Shown here: piece after piece, positions 6,653 to 10,842 of the stretch | Position numbering within the stretch: the stretch's first letter is position 1 | Layout: every line of letters begins with the position of its first letter | Origin: Leptolyngbyaceae cyanobacterium SM1_3_5 | Lineage (GTDB): Bacteria > Cyanobacteriota > Cyanobacteriia > Elainellales > Elainellaceae | NCBI GenBank assembly: GCA_012031475.1 | Contig: JAAUTJ010000099.1 | Location: forward strand, 1 to 10,842 | Direction of reading: 5' to 3' | Length of the DNA stretch: 10,842 nt | The notes under the pieces: model-generated | Told to the model about the DNA's origin: nothing | The model's database searches: none | The model's input: only the letters and a program-made list of their open reading frames with translations | Position numbers and translations under genes: made by a program

Positions 6653-7177
6653 ATGCCAGATTTATACGTGTCTTGGACTGATTACCACCAAAAAATTGAG
6701 CAGTTAGCCATTCAGGTTTACGAATCCGGCTGGAACTTCAATCAAATTGTGTGTCTGGCGAAGGGCGGTTTGCGCGTCGGGGATGTGCTGTCGCGCCTGT
6801 TCGATCAGCCGCTGGCGATTTTGTCTACGGCATCTTATGGCGGCAAAAATAACCAAACGCGCGGCTCAATTACGTTTTCGCACGATTTGACCAAAACGAC
6901 GGCAAATTTGGGCAGCCACATTCTGCTGGTGGATGATCTGGTGGATTCCGGCGTGACGCTGAAGCGGACTTTGCCCTGGCTCGATCGCAAATATGGGTTC
7001 TACATCGAAGAAGTGCGGACGGCGGTGATTTGGTACAAGGAGCGATCGATCATCGCCCCGGACTACTACGTGGACTACCTGACCGATAATCCTTGGATTC
7101 ATCAGCCGTTTGAGCATTACGAACAGATGAGCGTTGCGGAACTTGCTGCCCAGTCGAAATCGGTGAGCGCCAGCTAG
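6653..7177 (+). CDS. phosphoribosyltransferase (xanthine/purine PRTase-like)
   Basis: A 174-residue type I phosphoribosyltransferase. The PRPP-binding motif ILLVDDLVDSGVTL (about residues 90-103) holds the paired aspartates and the D-S-G turn. CLAKGGLRVGDVLSR (34-48) is the pyrophosphate-binding loop with K37-G38-G39. SYGG and DNPWIHQPFE near the C-terminus look like the flexible loop and the base-binding end of Gpt-like enzymes. It likely transfers a purine base to PRPP in salvage; the base is not certain. I chose the start at 6653 (MPDLYVSWTDYHQKIEQLA); the in-frame ATG at 6617 would add a 12-residue hydrophobic stretch (ILIIPVIAIAV) that translates HIP1-containing leader. Neither has a strong ribosome binding site. 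It converges with the next gene, and their stop codons overlap. Confidence 0.9.
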   Translation: MPDLYVSWTDYHQKIEQLAIQVYESGWNFNQIVCLAKGGLRVGDVLSRLFDQPLAILSTASYGGKNNQTRGSITFSHDLTKTTANLGSHILLVDDLVDSGVTLKRTLPWLDRKYGFYIEEVRTAVIWYKERSIIAPDYYVDYLTDNPWIHQPFEHYEQMSVAELAAQSKSVSAS

Positions 7178-7548
7178 TCATCCAGCCGCAGCAGCTTTCG
7201 ATAGAACGCCTGCGAAAAGTCGGCCAGATGCGCCCGCTTAAAGTTGATGACCACTTCGATCAGGAAATCTACAAACTCGAAGTTTGCCAGCGTTAGCTCA
7301 TAGCTGAGTTCGGCGTTGCCATCAAACTGCATTCGGCAGCGCACTAAGTCAGCAGGCAGGGTCGAAACGTTCCAACTGGCGACAAACGGAATTGACTCAC
7401 CGCCTTCAATTTTGCGAACGCCTTCCAAGCTGCCGCGCTGATAGAGGCTGATCGCGTAGGGCAATGCACCGCGCTTGTTGCCGCTGTAGTAGGGCGTGTA
7501 GACGTTGACATCTCGCGGATTAGCAGGCTGAAGTTGCTCGATCGACAT
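7174..7548 (-). CDS. conserved hypothetical protein
   Basis: A 124-residue soluble protein that resembles a conserved cyanobacterial protein of unknown function; I cannot name a domain. Its N-terminus (NPRDVNVYTPYYSGNKRGALPY) and the stretch VASWNVSTLPADLVRCRMQFDG suggest a beta-rich first half. The second half (LANFEFVDFLIEVVINFKRA, FSQAFYRKLLRLD) is probably helical. There is no signal peptide or membrane segment. On the minus strand AAGGAAG lies about 10 nt before the ATG at 7548, which supports the start. Its TAG stop shares CTAG with the stop of the convergent phosphoribosyltransferase gene. It is divergent from argD across a 335-bp gap. Confidence 0.8.
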   Translation of the reverse strand: MSIEQLQPANPRDVNVYTPYYSGNKRGALPYAISLYQRGSLEGVRKIEGGESIPFVASWNVSTLPADLVRCRMQFDGNAELSYELTLANFEFVDFLIEVVINFKRAHLADFSQAFYRKLLRLDD

Positions 7549-7768
7549 AACTCAAATCTTCCTTTTTATGGCGCGGATTTGGCGATGTCAGGCCAGCGGA
7601 ATTTCCCGTGACCTTGCTATACGGTGTAGCATTTCGCCCGTAGCTGAGTGTTCCCACTCTATCAAGAGTTGATCGCAGACAGCGCTGAATCTTTCAGGAA
7701 ATTTCAGCTTAATCGGTGGCTTGTGGAGCTTAGCACTTCATGTCAACAGATGATGATATGAATGTGCC

Positions 7769-7792
7769 AATTTGCCATCGTTTTGGCAAATT
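7769..7792. promoter_or_regulatory. perfect inverted repeat upstream of argD
   Basis: AATTTGCCA and TGGCAAATT form a 9-bp perfect inverted repeat around TCGTTT. It lies about 30 bp before a candidate argD promoter, so it may be an operator or an early hairpin. The rest of the 335-bp gap (7549-7883) shows no gene that I can support. Confidence 0.45.
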
Positions 7793-7822
7793 TCTCAACC
7801 TCGAATCGCGTGATTGTGACCT

Positions 7823-7849
7823 AAGATCAAAACCTATAAAGCGAATCGC
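7823..7849 (+). promoter_or_regulatory. candidate argD promoter
   Basis: A TTGTGA-like -35 within GATTGTGACC and a TATAAA -10 about 15 nt further, upstream of the GTG start at 7884. Spacing is a little short and no transcript start is known. Confidence 0.35.
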
Positions 7850-7883
7850 TTCTCCTGTCCTTTTTCCCAACCCATAAACCGCC

Positions 7884-9152
7884 GTGAGTCCAGAAACGCT
7901 GCTGAAAATGCCTGCTGCCTTTAGTCCGGCAGAGTTTGACGAGTATGTGATGCACACATACGCTCGCTTTCCGCTGACGCTCGATCGAGGTGAAGGCTGC
8001 CGCGTTTGGGACACAGACGGACGCGAATATCTCGATTTTGTCGCCGGAATTGCCACCTGCACGCTTGGTCATGCCCACCCGACGCTGATCGAAGCCGTCA
8101 CCGCCCAAATTCAAAAGCTGCACCACGTCTCCAACCTGTACTACAACGAAGCACAGGGCAAACTGGCACAGTGGCTCGTCCAGCATTCGGCAGGCGATCG
8201 CGCTTTCTTCTGCAATTCCGGTGCAGAAGCGAATGAGGGCGCGATTAAACTGGCTCGCAAATACGCCCATACGGTGCGCGGCATCGACAATCCGATCGTG
8301 ATCACCGCCAAAGCCAGCTTTCACGGTCGGACGCTGGCGACGATTACGGCAACCGGACAGCCGAAATATCAAAAGCACTTCAGTCCCCTCGTGCCGGGAT
8401 TCTACTACGTTCCCTACAACGACATCGCCGCGCTGGAACTCGCGATCTCCTACCTCGACTACGAAAAACCGCAGGTCGCCGCGATCATGATGGAAGCCTT
8501 GCAGGGCGAGGGCGGCGTGGCTCCGGGCGATCGTGCCTACTTCCAGCGCATCCGCGAAATCTGTGACGCCAAAGGCATTTTGCTGATCATGGACGAAGTG
8601 CAGGTCGGCATGGGTCGGACAGGCCACCTGTGGGGCTACGAAGCGCTGGGCATTGAGCCGGACATCTTCACCTCAGCCAAAGGCTTGGGCGGCGGCATTC
8701 CGATCGGGGCGATGCTGTGCAAATCGTCCTGCGATGTCTTCGCCCCCGGAGATCACGCCAGCACGTTCGGCGGCAATCCGTTCGCCTGTGCGGTCGCGCT
8801 TGCAGTCTGCCAAACGCTCGATCGAGACCGCCTGCTGGAAAATGTGCAGGCCAGAGGCGAACAGTTGCGCCAAGGACTAGAAGCGATCGCGAAGCGCTCC
8901 CGGAACGGTATCGCCCCCAAATACCCCAACTTGATCGCTCAGGTGCGCGGCTGGGGCTTAATCAACGGTCTGGTCTTGAATGCAGAAAGTGAAATTAATT
9001 CGGCGGCGATCGTCCAAGCAGCAATGGCCGCAGGTTTACTTCTCGTTCCCGCTGGCCTAAAAGTCGTGCGCTTTGTGCCGCCGCTGATTGTGACGGAGGC
9101 CGAAATCGATCGCGCCATTGACGTGATCGATCGCGTCCTGGCCGAACTGTAA
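7884..9152 (+). CDS. argD: acetylornithine aminotransferase ArgD
   Basis: A 422-residue class III PLP-dependent aminotransferase. It converts N-acetylglutamate semialdehyde and glutamate to N-acetylornithine in cytosolic arginine synthesis, and can also act on succinyldiaminopimelate in lysine synthesis. Visible marks: GIATCTLGHAHP, the PLP phosphate loop FCNSGAEANEGAIKLAR, SFHGRT, ALQGEGGV, the cofactor-binding ILLIMDEVQVGMGRTG, and the Schiff-base lysine K266 in TSAKGLGGGIPIGAM. The start is a GTG at 7884, since MSPETLLKMPAAFSPAEFDE begins at the usual distance from the first motif. Odd point: residues 337-345 (KRSRNGIAP) interrupt the sequence between EAIA and KYPNLIAQVRGWGLINGL. They are encoded by a 27-bp in-frame insertion matching the dispersed repeat at 4495-4524. 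Frame and catalytic residues are intact, so the enzyme is probably functional. Confidence 0.95.
   Translation: MSPETLLKMPAAFSPAEFDEYVMHTYARFPLTLDRGEGCRVWDTDGREYLDFVAGIATCTLGHAHPTLIEAVTAQIQKLHHVSNLYYNEAQGKLAQWLVQHSAGDRAFFCNSGAEANEGAIKLARKYAHTVRGIDNPIVITAKASFHGRTLATITATGQPKYQKHFSPLVPGFYYVPYNDIAALELAISYLDYEKPQVAAIMMEALQGEGGVAPGDRAYFQRIREICDAKGILLIMDEVQVGMGRTGHLWGYEALGIEPDIFTSAKGLGGGIPIGAMLCKSSCDVFAPGDHASTFGGNPFACAVALAVCQTLDRDRLLENVQARGEQLRQGLEAIAKRSRNGIAPKYPNLIAQVRGWGLINGLVLNAESEINSAAIVQAAMAAGLLLVPAGLKVVRFVPPLIVTEAEIDRAIDVIDRVLAEL
8885..8914. repeat. small dispersed repeat, copy 2, inserted in frame in argD
   Basis: 29 of 30 bases match 4495-4524. Removing 27 bp (8892-8918) restores an uninterrupted ArgD sequence, EAIA-KYPNLI. 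ATCGC occurs on both sides of the core, as if a HIP1 site had been the target. Confidence 0.85.
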
Positions 9153-9208
9153 CGGCGCGGCGATCGTTAAGAAGTGAATCGATCGAGGCTCGTCCACCCG
9201 GTCATCGA

Positions 9209-9419
9209 CCCCGGCCTGAAGGCACGGGGCTTGCCCAGACCAATCCGGGCAACGTAAGCGACGACTAGGCCACAAGCCGAACAATCCCACAGACTTCCGG
9301 TTGCTTCTCTAGACCGGACTGACTCTAAGCCTGATTGGTTCAGGCGTTGCGTCAAGGCAAGACATGGTTTGTTCGGTGGCCGAAGAGACTTAAACAAAGC
9401 AATTTGGGTTACACCAATC
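9209..9419 (+). ncRNA. candidate omega-RNA of the IsrB-like gene, including element left end
   Basis: The 211 nt directly upstream of the IsrB-like start contain five perfect short hairpins in a row: CCCCG/CGGGG (9209-9229), TTGCCC/GGGCAA (9231-9252), TCCGGT/ACCGGA (9296-9318), GCCTGA/TCAGGC (9329-9345) and TTCGG/CCGAA (9372-9384). IscB/IsrB families are known to use an omega-RNA encoded just upstream, with the guide at its 5' end taken from DNA flanking the element's left end. Position, length and structure all fit. The first hairpin resembles IS200/IS605-type left ends, so the guide would be the last 15-20 nt before 9209 (host DNA next to argD). Boundaries are inferred. Confidence 0.6.
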
Positions 9420-10518
9420 ATGCGAATTCCCGTTGTTTCACCTGACCATCAACCACTCATGCCCACCACGCCGCACGGGCAAGGAAGTGGCTCACATCCG
9501 GCAGACGCCGTCAAGCGCTGGAGCGATTGACGGCCAGTTCTATGTCCAACTCACAGTGGAGCCGTCCGGCTATGCCACACAGCCGATTGTGATTGGCATC
9601 GATCCAGGCAAGCTCTACAGTGGCATCGGCGTTCAGTCCGCCCAATTCACGCTCCATACGGCACATCTGGTTCTGCCCTTCCAGACGGTGCGTGACCGGA
9701 TGGATGCCCGTCGATTAATGCGGCGCAGTCGGCGCGGACGGCGGATCAACCGCAAAGTGGCCTTCCACTTGCGCTCACATCGCCAAAAGCGCTTCAACAA
9801 TCGGCGGCAGGGCAAGCTTGCACCGTCCATCCGAGCGAACCGCCAGCTAGAGCTTCGCATTGCCACTGAGCTTTGCAAGCTGTATCCTATCAGCGAGATT
9901 CGCTACGAATATGTGCGAGCCGACGTGGACTTAACGAGTGGTCGTAAAAAGGCGCGGTCGGGCAAAGGTTTCTCACCCGTAATGGTCGGGCAAAAGTGGA
10001 TGCTCAAGCAGCTAGAGCAATTGGCTCCGGTCGTGACGGTGGAAGGCTATCAAACCGCCCAAGTCCGCACTCAGCTTGGTCTGGTCAAGGACAAGGCCAA
10101 CAAGTCGAAGGCTGCGTTCAACACTCATGCGGTCGATGGTGTGGCGATTGCCTCTAGCCACTTCGTTGAGTACCGCCGCTATCACCGCCTGGGTGAGGAT
10201 GGTGGTGATTGGGTGGGTGATGTTGCCATCACGCCTGCACCATTCTTTGTGATCCGCCGTCCACCGTATTCGCGTCGCCAGTTGCACCTGATGGTTCCGG
10301 CTAAAGGCGGAGTGCGGCGAAAGTATGGCGGCTTAACCACAAGGCACGGATTTCGCAAGGGTGATTTGGTCAACTCCCCCAAAGGAATTGGCTATATCTC
10401 TGGCGAAACGGAGCGGCAAGTGTCCGTGAGCGATGCCAACTGGAAGCGCTTGGGACAGATCGCCGCCTCGAAAGTCACGTTAATTCGGCGTTCCACCGGA
10501 TTGATTGTGAGTTGCTAG
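9420..10518 (+). pseudogene. isrB: IsrB-like RuvC protein (RRXRR domain), N-terminal PLMP domain frameshifted
   Basis: Most of the gene is open from 9433, but the true N-terminus begins at the ATG at 9420. MRIPVVSPDHQPLMPTTP reads in one frame, RARKWLTSGR in a second, AVKRWSD in the first again, and DGQFYVQLTVEPSG onward in a third. Three one-base changes would explain this: a lost base near 9474-9477, an extra C at 9506 and an extra T at 9527/9528. Repaired length is about 366 residues. The rest is intact: RuvC-I GIDPG, an Arg-rich bridge helix (RRLMRRSRRGRRINRK), RuvC-II with E in IRYEYVRAD, RuvC-III NTHAVDGVAIA, and a C-terminal RHGFRKGD region. No HNH domain is present, as in IsrB nickases rather than IscB. 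As written it lacks an expressible PLMP domain, so it is probably inactive unless the indels are errors. Confidence 0.85.
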
Positions 10519-10530
10519 TTCAATGTAAAG

Positions 10531-10565
10531 CCGCCCTTAAAGGGCGGGGTTTCCAACCCATTTTT
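10531..10565 (+). terminator. right-end hairpin and terminator of the IsrB-like element
   Basis: CCGCCCTT and AAGGGCGG pair across one base (in practice a 6-bp stem with a 5-nt loop), followed by GGGTTTCCAACCCATTTTT. It lies 12 nt after the stop codon. It serves both as an IS200/IS605-type subterminal hairpin and as a plausible transcription terminator. Confidence 0.7.
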
Positions 10566-10661
10566 CTGATGAGCCTCTTTTTAGTTTCCACCCAACACCC
10601 GACACCCAAATTGCAGCCAATCTCATCAAGCTTAGATATTAAGATTACGGAAAGTTTAGGG

Positions 10662-10690
10662 TTGACTTCGATAGACTAGAAATGAAAATT
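10662..10690 (+). promoter_or_regulatory. candidate promoter of the PHP-domain gene
   Basis: TTGACT (10662-10667) is followed after 17 nt by AAAATT (10685-10690), about 26 nt before the ATG at 10716. The -35 is good and the -10 is weak. Confidence 0.45.
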
Positions 10691-10715
10691 AATTCTTTAG
10701 GATCTTGTAACAACT

Positions 10716-10842
10716 ATGACCGTCGATCGTCTGCGAACTGCTCAAGCAGGAACGCTGGACGCTTCCACGCTGAGACGGGTTTTTGAGAATCTTTCTGTGG
10801 AAAGCTGTCCGCACACCTACAACTTTCACATGCACACCGTCT
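10716..10842 (+). CDS. PHP-domain metal-dependent hydrolase, N-terminal part
   Basis: The first 42 codons of a gene cut off by the window end. After a variable lead (MTVDRLRTAQAGTLDASTLR), the sequence SCPHTYNFHMHTV contains the H-x-H motif (H38, H40) that opens PHP (polymerase and histidinol phosphatase) domains and binds the first metal ion. Proteins starting this way in cyanobacteria are stand-alone PHP phosphoesterases of uncertain substrate. The start at 10716 lacks a strong ribosome binding site, but a promoter-like element lies just upstream and the frame has no better start. Confidence 0.75.
   Translation, partial: MTVDRLRTAQAGTLDASTLRRVFENLSVESCPHTYNFHMHTV

Larger units (their letters stand above)
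9209..10565 (+). mobile_element. IS200/IS605-like non-autonomous element carrying an IsrB-like gene
   Basis: The element is bounded by a left-end hairpin (9209-9229) and a right-end GC hairpin with a T-run (10531-10565), as is usual for IS200/IS605 elements, which have subterminal hairpins and no terminal inverted repeats. The cargo is an RRXRR-family RuvC protein. There is no tnpA (Y1 transposase), so movement would need one in trans. It sits between argD and a PHP-domain gene. The exact ends are uncertain by several bases. Confidence 0.65.

Noticed and set aside
7600..7660. NtcA-like site (GTA-N8-TAC) upstream of argD
   Set aside because: I found only imperfect matches with wrong spacing.
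7827..8627. Long minus-strand frame of 266 codons opposite argD
   Set aside because: It is antisense to a clear ArgD coding sequence. Open antisense frames are common in such GC-balanced genes, and the translation shows no domain.
9433..9530. ATG at 9433 as the start of the IsrB-like protein
   Set aside because: Its first 33 residues are unlike the family, whereas PLMP, RARKW and VKRWSD can be read in the other frames of the same DNA.

Overview
The window looks like cyanobacterial chromosome. It carries psb27 (a photosystem II assembly lipoprotein), very many HIP1-type GCGATCGC/CGATCG octamers inside and between genes, and several small families typical of cyanobacterial accessory DNA. The genus cannot be read from the sequence alone.

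Layout. Bases 1-350 hold a small protein gene with a good ribosome binding site and a probable one-base lesion near its 3' end, followed by a perfect HIP1-based hairpin. Bases 376-2010 are a minus-strand run of toxin-antitoxin genes in two cassettes: DUF2281 antitoxin / PIN (VapC) toxin / orphan YgiT-type zinc finger, and DUF433 antitoxin / DUF5615 PIN-like toxin. Both antitoxin-toxin pairs overlap by ATGA, and both cassettes are preceded by the same duplicated leader of about 80 bp, although their proteins are unrelated. Bases 2248-4409 hold a small helical protein gene and, downstream of it, an NB-ARC/TPR (STAND NTPase) gene broken by three frameshifts, one of them inside the Walker A loop. 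This stretch resembles a decayed signalling or defence locus.

Bases 4611-9152 are housekeeping: psb27 with a clear intrinsic terminator built from two HIP1 octamers, a GPH-family sugar/cation symporter, a phosphoribosyltransferase convergent with a conserved hypothetical gene (their stop codons share CTAG), and argD. The argD gene carries a 27-bp in-frame insertion that matches a short dispersed repeat found again at 4495-4524.

Bases 9209 to about 10565 form a non-autonomous IS200/IS605-like element. It has a left-end hairpin, about 210 nt of consecutive hairpins that look like an omega-RNA, an IsrB-like RuvC protein gene (RRXRR family, no HNH) whose N-terminal PLMP domain is spread over three reading frames, and a right-end hairpin. 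No transposase is present. After a promoter-like stretch the window ends inside a PHP-domain gene.

Overall, the accessory genes (small 5' gene, NB-ARC gene, IsrB-like gene) show about seven indels, while the roughly 4 kb of core genes show none. The two strongest leads are the candidate omega-RNA/IsrB unit and the small dispersed repeat inserted in frame in argD.
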